NCBI RefSeq assembly: GCF_000959365.1
Contig: NZ_CP009555.1
Coordinates: 1,674,001-1,738,000, forward strand
Length of the DNA: 64,000 nucleotides
Direction: 5' to 3'
Source: Burkholderia oklahomensis C6786
GTDB taxonomy: Bacteria; Pseudomonadota; Gammaproteobacteria; Burkholderiales; Burkholderiaceae
Part shown: positions 43,468 to 52,874 of the stretch, piece after piece
How the letters are laid out: each line of letters opens with the position of its first letter
How positions within the stretch are numbered: position 1 is the stretch's first letter
The notes under the pieces: generated by a model
The model's input: only the letters and a program-made list of their open reading frames with translations
The model's database searches: none
What the model was told of the DNA's origin: nothing
Translations under genes and position numbers: made by a program

Positions 43468-43968
43468 TTATTGAACGACGAACTCGGTAAACAGCACGTC
43501 GTCGATGCGCGCGCTCCGATTGCCGGGCTGGGTCGGCTGCTCGATCAGCGTCTTCAGCTCGTCGGCGAGCGCGCGCTTGCCTTCGAGCGTCGCGAGCTGC
43601 TCGGGGTGCTTGTTCGACAGCGCGAGCAGGATCCGGCTGCGCAGCTCCGGCATGTGCTGGGTCAGGTATTCCTGCGCCTTCGCATCGGTGAGCTTCAGCG
43701 ACAGACCGACGCGCAGGTAGTGCTGGATGCCGTCGTCCGACTGCAGGTTCACGGTGAGCGGCTCGAGCGCGAAGAAGACGGGCACCGCGAGCGGCGCGGG
43801 CGCGCTCGGCGCCGCGCCGCGCACGCCTTCCTTCGCCAGCACGAAATACGTGCCGCCCGCGGCGGCGGCGGCGGCGACGAGCCCGATCAGCAGGATCAGG
43901 ACGAGGCGCTTGAGCTTGCCGGACGGGGCCGGTTTGTCGACGGTCGGGTTTGCGGTCGTGGTAGCCAT
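43468..43968 (-). CDS. fliL: flagellar basal-body-associated protein FliL
   Basis: 166-residue single-pass membrane protein that surrounds stators and helps motor function. A basic cytoplasmic N-terminus, a membrane helix (RLVLILLIGLVAAAAAAGGT, about 20-40), then a periplasmic domain with YLRVGLSLKLTDAKAQEYLT and the conserved end DDVLFTEFVVQ. The start may be 43968 (MATTTANP) or 43977 (MHAMATTT). First gene of the fliLMNOPQR operon; fliM begins 26 bp after its stop. Confidence 0.93.
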   Translation of the reverse strand: MATTTANPTVDKPAPSGKLKRLVLILLIGLVAAAAAAGGTYFVLAKEGVRGAAPSAPAPLAVPVFFALEPLTVNLQSDDGIQHYLRVGLSLKLTDAKAQEYLTQHMPELRSRILLALSNKHPEQLATLEGKRALADELKTLIEQPTQPGNRSARIDDVLFTEFVVQ

Positions 43969-44361
43969 GGCGTGCATGCGAGAAGACTCTAGGTAGCCTG
44001 CATTGTTCGGCATCCGAGCCAGGCGCGATGGGCGGAATAGAAGGGGGATTTGCGGCTATCTCAGCCGTTTGTTCGTCGCTCGGGCGGGCGGGACGGGACA
44101 CGATCGGGTCGAACGGGCGCGGGCGGGACAGGGCGATGCGGACGGCGGAGGCGGGCGGAAGCCGCGAGCGGGCGTGTCATCATCGGGGCTGGAAGCGCGG
44201 AAGCGGCGGGCGGAGCGGCACTGGAGGCGGGCCGCCGGCGCGGCCGGACGAATCGGGTGGCTCGACGCCCGTCGGGCGCGCATCGTGAAAACCGACGGCA
44301 GAACGACGGGACGACCCGGCGCGCGTCGCGGGCGCGCCCGGCCGGACCGCGGACCGGCAAG
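43969..44361. other. fliL upstream region
   Basis: About 390 bp without a gene between fliL and the lrgB-type gene. The fliL operon promoter should be here. I looked for sigma-28 and sigma-54 consensus sequences on the minus strand and saw none that fit well. The upstream part is GC-rich with repeated GGGCGGG-type words. Confidence 0.45.
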
Positions 44362-45084
44362 TCAGATCGGCAGCAGCGTCAGCAGCGGCGCGATCAGCAC
44401 CATCGCGACGCCCGCGATCATCATCGTGAGGCTCGACACGACGCCTTCCTCGCTGCCGATCTCGCGCGCCTTCGCCGTGCCGACCGCGTGCGCGGCCGCG
44501 CCGAAGAGGGCGCCGCGCGCGAGCCGCGAGCGCAGCGGCACGAGCGCGAGCACGAACTCGCCGACGAGCATCCCGCAGATTCCGGTCGCGATCACGAAGA
44601 GCGCGGTGAGGTCGCGCGGCGCATGGATCTTGTCGGACACGGCGAGCGCGAACGGCGTCGACACCGAGCGCGTGACGAGGCTGCGCTGCAGTTCGGGCGA
44701 CAGGTGCAGCAGCTTCGACAGCAGCAGCGACCCGCAGATCGCGACCGTGATCCCGACCACGACGCCGACCATCAGCGAGAACCAGTGACGCTTCATCAGC
44801 GCGCGGTATTCGTAGATCGGCACGGCGAACGCGATCGTCGCCGGGCCGAGCAGCCACATCAGCCAGCGCGTGTCGCGGAAGTAGACCGCGTACGGGATGC
44901 CCGTCAGCGCGACGAACGCGACGAGGACGGCCGGCACGAGCACGAGCGGCGAGAAGAACAGCGTCTTGCGGTACGCGTAGAGACGCTTCGACGCGAAATA
45001 GAGCGCGATCGTCAGCGCGAAGCAGCCGGCGGAAATCGCGGCGCTCGCGGGCGCGGAAAGGAGCGAAGGATCGGGCGTCGTCAT
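44362..45084 (-). CDS. LrgB/CidB-family membrane protein
   Basis: 240-residue integral membrane protein with about seven hydrophobic segments. Family features include ALMKRHWFSLMVGVVVGITV, the LVTRSVSTPFALAVSD block and ALFGAAAHAVGTAKAREIGS. LrgB/CidB proteins act with LrgA/CidA in holin/antiholin-like control of autolysis or in export of small carboxylates. It starts 61 bp after the cidA/lrgA-type stop in the same orientation. Confidence 0.9.
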   Translation of the reverse strand: MTTPDPSLLSAPASAAISAGCFALTIALYFASKRLYAYRKTLFFSPLVLVPAVLVAFVALTGIPYAVYFRDTRWLMWLLGPATIAFAVPIYEYRALMKRHWFSLMVGVVVGITVAICGSLLLSKLLHLSPELQRSLVTRSVSTPFALAVSDKIHAPRDLTALFVIATGICGMLVGEFVLALVPLRSRLARGALFGAAAHAVGTAKAREIGSEEGVVSSLTMMIAGVAMVLIAPLLTLLPI

Positions 45085-45145
45085 GATGCTCTCGGTGGAA
45101 CCGGTGCCATAAACAAATGGAAGAAAGACGGGCGCGGCGTCCGTG

Positions 45146-45613
45146 TCAGGCTCTCGCGCGGCGGCGGCCGGCGCGCACGCGCATCACCGCGAGGCGCCGC
45201 TCGAAGCCTGCCGCCACGTCGACCGCGACGGCGACGGCGAGCATCACGAAGGTCGTCCCGGCGACGACGACGAGCGCGAGCCGCCACCCGTCCTCCTTGA
45301 AGAGCCCGCCGTACTGGACCGCCGCGACGGTCGCCGGGATGAAGAAGAGCAGCATGTCGGACAGCAGCCAGTTCGCGCCGTCCTTCACCCAGCCGGGCGC
45401 GACGCGGCCCGACAGCAGCAGCGCGAGCAGCACCGCGAGGCCGACCACGCCGGACGGCACGGGCACGCCGAGCGCCCGCACCGTCCAGTCGATCGCCGCC
45501 CACAGCGCGCCGAGCGCGGCGGTCTGCAGCGCGATGCGGGCCGCGCGGCCGGCGCGCGCGCGCGGCGCTGCCGGATAGGTCGCCGCCGTAGCCGTAGCCG
45601 AGAGTTTGGTCAT
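45146..45613 (-). CDS. CidA/LrgA-family holin-like protein
   Basis: 155-residue membrane protein with four hydrophobic segments after a short leader. It contains the family-typical VPVPSGVVGLAVLLALLLSG followed by LSDMLLFFIPATVAAVQYG. The very basic C-terminus (RRLAVMRVRAGRRRARA) is cytoplasmic. It pairs with the LrgB-type protein encoded next. Divergent from the LysR-type regulator with 136 bp between the starts. Confidence 0.9.
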   Translation of the reverse strand: MTKLSATATAATYPAAPRARAGRAARIALQTAALGALWAAIDWTVRALGVPVPSGVVGLAVLLALLLSGRVAPGWVKDGANWLLSDMLLFFIPATVAAVQYGGLFKEDGWRLALVVVAGTTFVMLAVAVAVDVAAGFERRLAVMRVRAGRRRARA

Positions 45614-45679
45614 GAATGGTCCCGAAATGCCTTGCTTTACCGAATGGAGGCAGTATAGGATTCACGCGATCATAAATAA

Positions 45680-45705
45680 AATGACTTGGTTCTATAAAAA
45701 TCATT
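45680..45705. promoter_or_regulatory. LysR-type binding-site candidate in the divergent lrg promoter
   Basis: AATGA (45680-45684) and TCATT (45701-45705) are inverted across 16 bases in an AT-rich tract that contrasts with its surroundings. LysR-type regulators usually bind T-N11-A dyads in exactly this divergent position. The assignment is weak. Confidence 0.35.
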
Positions 45706-45749
45706 CCGTTTAGGAATCTTCACCGACTCGCTCACTGAAGGAGGCGCCG

Positions 45750-46673
45750 ATGGAGCTGCGCGCGTTGCGTTATTTCGTCGAGGTGGTCAGGCAGCAGAGC
45801 TTCACCGTCGCGGCCGAGCAGATGCACGTCACGCAGCCGACGATCAGCAAGATGGTGAAGTCGCTCGAGGACGAAATCGGCTCGCCGCTCCTGCTGCGCG
45901 ACGGTCGCCAGATGGTGCTGACGGATGCCGGCCGGATCGTGTACCAGCGCGGCCAGGATGTGCTCGCCGCGCAGGCGCAGTTGCAGGCCGAGCTGAACGA
46001 TCTCGGCACGCTCGGGCGCGGCGAGCTGACGATCGGCATCCCGCCGCTCGGCGGCTCGCTGTTCACGCCGGCGATCGCCGCGTTCAAGCAACGCTATCCG
46101 AAGATCGAGCTGAAGCTGTTCGAGCAGGGTGCGCGGATGATCGAAGAGGCGCTCGTCGCGGGCGAGCTGGAGCTGGGCGGCGTGCTCGAGCCGGTCGATC
46201 CGGCCGTGTTCGACGTGCTGCCGATGGTGCGCGCGCCGCTTTGGCTCGTCGCGCACCACGGCTCCCGCTGGGACGACGACGAAACCGTGCCGCTCGCCGA
46301 CCTTTCCGACGAGCCGTTCGTGTTCTACGCGGAAAGCCTCGCGCTGCACGACGCGGTGCTCGACGCATGCCGGAAGGTCGGCTTCACGCCGCAGATCGTG
46401 AGCCGCAGCGGCCACTGGGATTTCATGGCGGCGCTCGTGCATGCGGGCGTCGGCATCGCGCTGCTGCCCGAGCCTTATTGCCGTCGGCTCGACACCACGC
46501 AGTTCACGTGCCGGCCGATCGTCGAGCCGGAGATCACGTGGGCGGTCGCGATCGGCTGGCTGAAGAAGGGCTACCTGTCGCACGCGGCGCGCGCGTGGCT
46601 CGACGTCGCGCGCGAGACGGGCCCCGTCGATCCGGGCGACGATCTCGCGTTCGGCAGCCTGCGCGCGCGCTGA
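45750..46673 (+). CDS. LysR-family transcriptional regulator (CidR-like position)
   Basis: 307-residue regulator. The N-terminal HTH is MELRALRYFVEVVRQQSFTV followed by AAEQMHVTQPTISKMVKSLE. The C-terminal periplasmic-binding-like effector domain spans about 90-295, with GELTIGIPPLGGSLFTPAIA at its start. GAAGGAGG precedes the ATG. Divergent from the cidA/lrgA and lrgB pair, like cidR of Gram-positives, so it probably controls them. The coinducer is unknown. Confidence 0.88.
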   Translation: MELRALRYFVEVVRQQSFTVAAEQMHVTQPTISKMVKSLEDEIGSPLLLRDGRQMVLTDAGRIVYQRGQDVLAAQAQLQAELNDLGTLGRGELTIGIPPLGGSLFTPAIAAFKQRYPKIELKLFEQGARMIEEALVAGELELGGVLEPVDPAVFDVLPMVRAPLWLVAHHGSRWDDDETVPLADLSDEPFVFYAESLALHDAVLDACRKVGFTPQIVSRSGHWDFMAALVHAGVGIALLPEPYCRRLDTTQFTCRPIVEPEITWAVAIGWLKKGYLSHAARAWLDVARETGPVDPGDDLAFGSLRAR

Positions 46674-46775
46674 AGCGGCGGGCGGACGCCGCGCCGCCGA
46701 TACCCTGCGTCCGGCTCCGACCGCGCTCGCCCGCCGCCCGCAACTGTCCGCCGCGCGGCGTGCGCGGCCGCCCGC

Positions 46776-48338
46776 TCAGTGCCCCATCGCGGGCCCGACG
46801 CCTTTCTTCGGCTTCGTCACCCACACGAGCGCCGCGAGCGCGACGAACGCGAGCGCCGAAATATAGAAGAAGTCGTTGGTCGCCATCATGAAGCCCTGCT
46901 GCGTGACGATCTGGTTGATCTGCGCGGTCGATACCTGGCCGGCGATGCCGAGCCGCGCGAGCGCGCCCTGGTAGTCGACCGTGCTCTGCGCATAGATGTT
47001 CACCGATTCCGCGAGGCGCGCGTGGTGATAGATCGCATCGTTCTCCCAGAACGTCGAGCTGACCGCGGTGCCGATCGCGCCCGACAGCGTCCGCAGGAAA
47101 TTCGACAGCCCCGACGCGCTCGCGAGCCGCTCGTCGGGGATGCTCGACAGCGTGATCGTCGTCATCGGCACGAAGAAGCACGCGACGCCGATCCCCTGCA
47201 CGAGCCGCGGCAGGATCACGTGGTTGAACGGCACATCGAGCGTGAACGTCGAATTCCAGATCGACACGACGGCGAACACGACGAACGCGAAGCTCGCGAC
47301 CATCCGCAGGTCGAGCCGTTGCATGTTGCGGCCGATGAGCGGCGACAGCACGAGCGCGAGGAAGCCGACGGGCGCGGTCGCGAGGCCGGCCAGGCCGGCC
47401 GTGTAGCCCATCACGGTCTGCAGCCACAGCGGGAAGATCACGACCGAGCCGAAGAACGCCATGAAGCCGAACGAGATGATCATCGCGCCGAGCGCGAAAT
47501 TGCGGTCCTTGAAGAGCGACAGATCGACGACCGGCTCCTTCTCGGTCGACTCCCAGACGAGCATGAACGCGAGCGACACGACGGCGATCAGCGCGAGTGC
47601 GGTGATGAACGTGGAATTGAACCAGTCGCGGTCCTTGCCGAGGTCGAGCATCATCTGCAGGCACGACACGCCGATCACGAGCAGCGCGAGCCCGATCGCG
47701 TCGATCCGCTGCTTGGTCGTCTTCGTCTCGCGGCCGCGCAGCAGGAAGAACGCGCACGCGGCGGAGAAGATCCCGATCGGCAGGTTGATGTAGAAGATCC
47801 ACGGCCACGTGTAGTTGTCGGTGATCCAGCCGCCCATCACCGGGCCGAAGATCGGCGCGACGATCACCGTCATCGCCCATAGGCCGAGCGCGAGCCCGCG
47901 CTTCGCGGGCGGATAGCTGCGCATCAGGATCGTCTGCGACAGCGGCACCATCGGGCCGGACACGAGGCCCTGCAGCAGCCGGAACGCGATCAGCGATTCG
48001 AAGTTCTCCGCGAGGCCGCAGAGCGCGGACGCGATCGTGAACGCGAGCACCGACAGCGTGAAGAGCCGGACCTCGCCGACCCGCCGCGCGAGCCAGCCGG
48101 TCAGCGGCACCGCGATCGCGGACGCGACCGAGTACGACGAGATCACCCAGGTGCCTTCGCTCGTCGCGACGCCGAGGCTGCCGGAGATCGTCGGCACGGC
48201 GACGTTCGCGATCGACGTGTCGAGCACCTCCATGAACGTGCCGAGCGCGAGCCCGACCGTCAGCAGCGCAAGCACGCCGCCCGACAGCGGCGCCGGTTCG
48301 GCGGAAGGGGAAGCGGAAGCGGGGGCCGTCGCAGCCAT
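46776..48338 (-). CDS. DHA2-family (EmrB/QacA-type) multidrug MFS transporter
   Basis: 520-residue proton-driven exporter with about 14 membrane segments. The 14-TM DHA2 motif C-like sequence LDTSIANVAVPTISGSLGVA is at the N-terminus, and motif A-like LTGWLARRVGEVRLF follows. PMGGWITDNYTWPWIFYINL is typical of EmrB. EmrB-type proteins usually need an EmrA (HlyD) adaptor and an outer-membrane channel; no EmrA gene is seen next to it. A marR-type gene lies 147 bp upstream on the same strand, and an outer-membrane factor is encoded 1.3 kb away on the other strand. Confidence 0.9.
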   Translation of the reverse strand: MAATAPASASPSAEPAPLSGGVLALLTVGLALGTFMEVLDTSIANVAVPTISGSLGVATSEGTWVISSYSVASAIAVPLTGWLARRVGEVRLFTLSVLAFTIASALCGLAENFESLIAFRLLQGLVSGPMVPLSQTILMRSYPPAKRGLALGLWAMTVIVAPIFGPVMGGWITDNYTWPWIFYINLPIGIFSAACAFFLLRGRETKTTKQRIDAIGLALLVIGVSCLQMMLDLGKDRDWFNSTFITALALIAVVSLAFMLVWESTEKEPVVDLSLFKDRNFALGAMIISFGFMAFFGSVVIFPLWLQTVMGYTAGLAGLATAPVGFLALVLSPLIGRNMQRLDLRMVASFAFVVFAVVSIWNSTFTLDVPFNHVILPRLVQGIGVACFFVPMTTITLSSIPDERLASASGLSNFLRTLSGAIGTAVSSTFWENDAIYHHARLAESVNIYAQSTVDYQGALARLGIAGQVSTAQINQIVTQQGFMMATNDFFYISALAFVALAALVWVTKPKKGVGPAMGH

Positions 48339-48485
48339 GCGTCTCTCCTAAGGGGCGACAGTTGCCCCGACATCCTTTTGTACAGCGGCATCGACCGGCA
48401 GTAAGTGACCTGTCAGCTTCTGCCCAGACAGATAAATGTGCGGCGTGCGAGCCGCGATCCAATGGCTACCCAATGTCATTCCCGG

Positions 48486-48980
48486 TCATTCGTCGTCCGG
48501 CCGCAACGCCGCCGCGCACGCGGCATCGGCCGCGCCCGGCGCGTTCGCGATGAAGCGCCGCAGCAGGTCCGTCAGGAGCGCGAGCTCGTCGGGCGAAAAG
48601 CCTTCGAGCTGCGCGTTCAGCTCGGTCGCGATCAGGCCCGGCAGCGCCTGCGCGGCATGCGCGCCGCGCTCGGTCAGCGCGAGCTCGATCACGCGGCGGT
48701 CCGATTCGCTGCGCGCGCGCACGACGAAGCCCTTCTTTTCGAGCCGGTCGAGCATCCGCGTCATCGAGCCGCTGTCGTACGACATCTTGCGCGACAGCTC
48801 GAACGGCGTGCGCGCAAAGCCGCGCGCGAGCAGCAGGATCACGCCGATCTGCTGCGCGGTCAGGTCGAGCGGGCCGAGCGCGCGATCCAGCCGCTCGACG
48901 AGCGCCTGCCGCGCCTTCGTCAGGTAATAGCCGAGGCTCGATTCGAGCTCGATGTGCTCCGGGTCGTAAAGGCCGCTCAT
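48486..48980 (-). CDS. MarR-family transcriptional regulator
   Basis: 164-residue winged-helix repressor. Helix-turn-helix LTAQQIGVILLLARGFARTP then ELSRKMSYDSGSMTRMLDRL, wing VVRARSESDRRVIELALTE. The MSGLYD start at 48980 is preferred to 49022, which adds 14 Cys/His-containing residues. It resembles EmrR/MprA-type control of multidrug efflux; the DHA2 exporter gene directly downstream is its likely target. Confidence 0.88.
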   Translation of the reverse strand: MSGLYDPEHIELESSLGYYLTKARQALVERLDRALGPLDLTAQQIGVILLLARGFARTPFELSRKMSYDSGSMTRMLDRLEKKGFVVRARSESDRRVIELALTERGAHAAQALPGLIATELNAQLEGFSPDELALLTDLLRRFIANAPGAADAACAAALRPDDE

Positions 48981-49186
48981 CGTCAAGCTGTCCGGTCGAT
49001 TGTGCGAACCGCAACAGTGCATTCCAGGAAAAACGCCGCCAGTATCTTGAATATTTATTGCATAGTCAATATTATTTCAGTCAATGAGTTATGCGCTTCA
49101 TGCGCCGCCAGAGACGATGTTCTGAGCCTGACCGCTTTACCCACGCAGCCGCATTCGCTCGGCGTGCGTCCCGAGGATTTCCCCCC

Positions 49187-49468
49187 ATGCCGTTCCTGAA
49201 ACATGCCGCCGGCGCACTGCGCCGCAACCTGTCCGACACCGCCCGCCACACGCTTTCCGGTCCGCATCGCGGCTGGAAGATCGCGCTGTACGCGGTGCTG
49301 CTGATCGTGCCGGGCGGCTCGCTCGCGGCGCTCGGGTTCGCATGGTTCGATCAGCGGCGGCACCGCGCCGCGCGCAACGGCGGCGGCCGGCCCACGTCGG
49401 CTCAGGAGCCTTCGGCGCGACAGCTATGCCTCGCCGCCCCGCAGTGCGATCCCGTCCGCTGCTCGTGA
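49187..49468 (+). CDS. small membrane protein, function unknown
   Basis: 93-residue predicted protein starting MPFLKHAAGALRRNLSDTAR with GAGGATTT ahead of the ATG. One hydrophobic segment (WKIALYAVLLIVPGGSLAAL, about 30-50) is followed by a basic stretch FDQRRHRAARNGGGR and a Cys-containing tail. I do not recognise a family. It lies between the marR-type gene (divergent) and the outer-membrane factor gene (same strand, 190 bp on). Codon use is ordinary for the region, so a real gene is likely but not certain. Confidence 0.5.
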   Translation: MPFLKHAAGALRRNLSDTARHTLSGPHRGWKIALYAVLLIVPGGSLAALGFAWFDQRRHRAARNGGGRPTSAQEPSARQLCLAAPQCDPVRCS

Positions 49469-49658
49469 GCCCCCGCCGCGTAACACACGGTAAACCGGCG
49501 CACCGCGCCGGTAACACATCCGGCCCCGTCCGCGCTTTACCCTAACGTCTGCGCATTCCCGCATCCGTCAGTTACCATTTCGGCCACGCCTTCGGCGTTT
49601 CGGCCGCATCGTCCGCTCGCCCGGCCCACGGGCGGCCGCCTCGACAGGAATCCAGAAC

Positions 49659-51272
49659 ATGTCGCAAGTCCCACACCCGCGCGCGCGCCGCGCGCTGAGC
49701 GCCGCCGTCGCCATTGCGGCCGCCGCGCTGCTCGCCGGCTGCGCGGTCGGGCCCGACTATCACCGTCCCGACGCGGCGATCCCCGCCGCATACAAGGAAG
49801 CGCCGCCCGGCTGGAAGATCGCGCAGCCGGCCGACCGCGCGGACCGCGGACCGTGGTGGACGATCTACGACGATCCGCAACTGAATGCGCTGATCGACAA
49901 GCTCAACACGTCGAACCAGACCGTCGCGCAGTACGCGGCCGCATACCGGCAGGCGCGCGCGCTCGTCGCCGAGGCGCGCGCGTCGTACTTTCCGACACTC
50001 GGGCTGACGGCGAGCGAATCGCGCGCGTCGAGCGCGCTGTCGTCGAGCAGCTCGGCGTCGCGCAGCACGACGCGCACGATCGGCAATACGTATAGCGTCG
50101 GCCTCGACGCGTCGTGGGAGCCGGACCTGTGGGGCAAGGTGAGCCGCACGGTCGGCGCCCAGAAGGCAAGCGAAGCGGCCGCCGCCGCCGATCTCGCGAA
50201 CGCGCGGCTGTCCGCGCAAGCGACGCTCGCACAGACCTATTTCCAGCTGCGCGCCGCCGACGCGACGCAAAAGCTCCTCGACGACACCGTCGCGTCGTAT
50301 CAGAAATCGCTGCAGTTGACGCAGAATCAGTACGCGCAGGGCGTCGCCGCGCGCTCGGACGTGATCCAGGCGCAGACGCAGCTCCAATCGGCGCAGGCAT
50401 CCGCGATCGACAACGGAATCGCGCGCGCGCAGTACGAGCACGCGATCGCGACGCTCGTCGGCGAGCCCGCGTCGACGTTCTCGCTGTCGCCGATGCCGCT
50501 CACGGCCGAGCCGCCCGCGATGCCGATCGACGTGCCGTCGGCGATCCTCGAGCGGCGCCCCGACGTCGCCGCCGCCGAACGGCGCGCGGCCGCCGCGAAC
50601 GAGCAGATCGGCGTCGCGATCGCCGCGTTCTTTCCGACGCTCACGCTATCGGCGTCGGGCGGCTTCCAGAGCTCGGTGTGGTCGCAGCTCTTCACGCTGC
50701 CGGCGCGCTTCTGGTCGGTCGGCCCGCAGCTCGCCGCGACGCTGTTCGACGCGGGCCTGCGCGCCGCGCAGACGGAGGCCGCGCGCGCGACCTACGATCA
50801 GGACGTCGCCACGTACCGGGCCGCCGTGCTGTCCGCGTTCCAGGACGTCGAGGACAATCTCGCGTCGCAGCGGATTCTGGAGCAGGAAATCGGCGTGCAG
50901 CGGCAGGCGGTCGAATCCGCGCAGCACGCGCTCGACATCACGCTCAATCAGTACAAGGCGGGCACCGTCGGCTATCTGAACGTGCTGACCGCGCAGACCA
51001 CCGCGTTCAGCGCGCGGCAGAAGCTTTCGACGATCTCCGGGCAGCGGATGGTGTCGTCGGTCGGGCTCGTGAAGGCGCTGGGCGGGGGCTGGGACGTCGC
51101 GCAGATCGCGCGCGAGACGGGCGGCGTGCAAGCGCCCGCGCCGGTGCCGGCGTCCGCGCCTGCGGGCGTGCCGGCGCCGGCGGCGGCGCAACCGCCAACG
51201 GCGGCCGCTGCGCAAGCCGCAGCCGGCGGCGGCTCGGCCGTCGGTTCGACGACGACCGCCGCGCAACCGTAA
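49659..51272 (+). CDS. NodT/OprM-family outer-membrane efflux lipoprotein
   Basis: 537-residue TolC-like channel. The lipoprotein signal peptide ends LLAGC (Cys28 lipidated), then AVGPDYHRPDAAIPAAYKEA. Two OEP repeats have long coiled coils, for example NARLSAQATLAQTYFQLRAA, VGEPASTFSLSPMPLTAEPP and QTEAARATYDQDVATYRAAV. The C-terminus is an unusual Ala/Pro/Gln-rich tail of about 45 residues. It forms the outer-membrane duct for an RND or MFS tripartite pump; no adaptor or RND gene is adjacent. The nearby DHA2 exporter could share it. Confidence 0.9.
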   Translation: MSQVPHPRARRALSAAVAIAAAALLAGCAVGPDYHRPDAAIPAAYKEAPPGWKIAQPADRADRGPWWTIYDDPQLNALIDKLNTSNQTVAQYAAAYRQARALVAEARASYFPTLGLTASESRASSALSSSSSASRSTTRTIGNTYSVGLDASWEPDLWGKVSRTVGAQKASEAAAAADLANARLSAQATLAQTYFQLRAADATQKLLDDTVASYQKSLQLTQNQYAQGVAARSDVIQAQTQLQSAQASAIDNGIARAQYEHAIATLVGEPASTFSLSPMPLTAEPPAMPIDVPSAILERRPDVAAAERRAAAANEQIGVAIAAFFPTLTLSASGGFQSSVWSQLFTLPARFWSVGPQLAATLFDAGLRAAQTEAARATYDQDVATYRAAVLSAFQDVEDNLASQRILEQEIGVQRQAVESAQHALDITLNQYKAGTVGYLNVLTAQTTAFSARQKLSTISGQRMVSSVGLVKALGGGWDVAQIARETGGVQAPAPVPASAPAGVPAPAAAQPPTAAAAQAAAGGGSAVGSTTTAAQP

Positions 51273-51537
51273 AACGAAACGGCGGCCGCCGACGGTACGC
51301 GGCGCTCGCCGGCACGATCTCGGCCGCTTCGCCTCCGGTGCGCCGGCTGCCGTCGGCGCGCCCGCGAAACAACCGACGCCGCCGAACCGATCTCGCGTCG
51401 CCGCCGCCCGACATCGGCCGCAGCGTCGAAGCGTTGCCGGAGCGCCGCTCGGAATCAACCGACTCAACCCGCTCGCTTCGCCGCGTCGCCCGCGCCCGTG
51501 ACGAAGCGCGATTCAACGCAAAACCGAAACCGCGCGC

Positions 51538-52329
51538 TTAGCGCGCCGCGTCGCCGTAGATCAACGACACCGTGCCGTCGCCGATCGGGTGGCCGAGCAG
51601 ATTCAAGAGACCCGCGAGATTGTCGCGCTGCTCGGGCGCGGCGCTCGCGGTGCCGCGAAACGACGCGCCCGTCGCGCCGAAATTCCCTTGCCCCGACATC
51701 ATCAGCGGTCCCTTCAACGTCGACAGGTCGAGCGCCGAAGTCGCGCCGCGCGCCTCGATCACCGCGCGGTACGATCCGAGCGGCTTCACGCGCGACACGC
51801 GCGAGCTCATGTCGGTGATCGTCACGGACAGCTGGCCGAACGCGTCGTTGCCGAAGAGCCGCCAGTCGGTCCAGTCGATCCGCACGTTGCCTTGCAAATC
51901 GAGCGTGTTGAACGGCGTGCCGAGGCCCGCGAGCAGCGACGCCGGCACCGCCATCGAGCCCGACGACAGCACCGCGCCGCGCAGCGTCGCGTCGAGCGTG
52001 ACCGCGTCGGGCATCGCATCGGTCTGCCGCAGCCGCATGCGCACGCGCCCCGTGAAGAGCGGCCAGAACTGCGTGTGCCATTCGACGCGCCCCGGCAGCA
52101 GCGTCGACGCGCTGCGGTCCGCGCCGGGCGCGAGGAGGAGCGTTGCCGAGCCGTGCCAGAGCGAGCCGTCCGGATCGACGAGATTGACGTGGCCGCCCGT
52201 TGCCCGGGCGAACCGCGGCGTGACCCACGACGCGGGCAGCAGCGCGACGAGCGTGACGAAAATCGCGAGGCCGCCGACGACGGCCCACGGCACGAGGCGC
52301 CGCATGCGCATCGGCCAGGTCATCGGCAT
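51538..52329 (-). CDS. gspN: type II secretion protein GspN
   Basis: 263-residue inner-membrane-anchored protein. One N-terminal membrane helix (LVPWAVVGGLAIFVTLVALL, about 9-28) precedes a beta-rich periplasmic domain with the GspN features GHVNLVDPDGSLWHGSATLL and PGRVEWHTQFWPLFTGRVRM. GspN is optional in T2SS and its role is unclear. The start at 52329 (with GGAG about 8 bases upstream) is preferred to an in-frame ATG at 52500, which lies inside gspM. Last gene of the gspG-N operon. Confidence 0.88.
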   Translation of the reverse strand: MPMTWPMRMRRLVPWAVVGGLAIFVTLVALLPASWVTPRFARATGGHVNLVDPDGSLWHGSATLLLAPGADRSASTLLPGRVEWHTQFWPLFTGRVRMRLRQTDAMPDAVTLDATLRGAVLSSGSMAVPASLLAGLGTPFNTLDLQGNVRIDWTDWRLFGNDAFGQLSVTITDMSSRVSRVKPLGSYRAVIEARGATSALDLSTLKGPLMMSGQGNFGATGASFRGTASAAPEQRDNLAGLLNLLGHPIGDGTVSLIYGDAAR

Positions 52330-52370
52330 CCGCGCTCCGCCTTGTCGGCCATATCGGGCATCGACGTCGC

Positions 52371-52874
52371 TCACTTGACGGACGCCGGCTGCAGCACCGC
52401 CGTCAGGTCGACCTGGCCGTCTTCCTTCAGCGCGGTCACGTGCGCTTCGACGACCTGCGCCTTCAACTGGCGGCGCACGTCGTCGAGCCACTGCGTCCAC
52501 GCGGGGAACGACGCGTTCTTCAACTGGATCTGCACGCCGCCGCCGACGATCTGCGGCGCCGCCGCGGCGAGCCCGTGATCAGACAGCGACGCGGTGAGCG
52601 CATCCTTCAGCGCGATGCCCGTCGGCGCGACGCCTTGCGCGGCGGTGGCGAGCGAGCGCGCCTCGTTCGCCTGCGCGGTCATCTCCGCGAGCTCGTGGCG
52701 CATCGTCGGCAACTGGCGCTGGATCTGCGCGCGGCCTTCCTGCGCGGGCGACCACAGCACCGAATACGCGATCACGACCACGAGCACCGCTCCGCCCCAG
52801 CCGAGCAGCAGCTTCTCGCGTTCGGTGCGGCTTTCCCAGAACTGGGTCAGCGTTTCGTTCAACTCCGTTTTCAT
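52371..52874 (-). CDS. gspM: type II secretion protein GspM
   Basis: 167-residue bitopic protein of the inner-membrane platform. A short cytoplasmic N-terminus (LTQFWESRTEREKLLLGWGG) and a membrane helix AVLVVVIAYSVLWSP precede a periplasmic coiled coil and a ferredoxin-like domain. It partners GspL. Start overlaps the gspL stop by 4 bp. Confidence 0.92.
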   Translation of the reverse strand: MKTELNETLTQFWESRTEREKLLLGWGGAVLVVVIAYSVLWSPAQEGRAQIQRQLPTMRHELAEMTAQANEARSLATAAQGVAPTGIALKDALTASLSDHGLAAAAPQIVGGGVQIQLKNASFPAWTQWLDDVRRQLKAQVVEAHVTALKEDGQVDLTAVLQPASVK

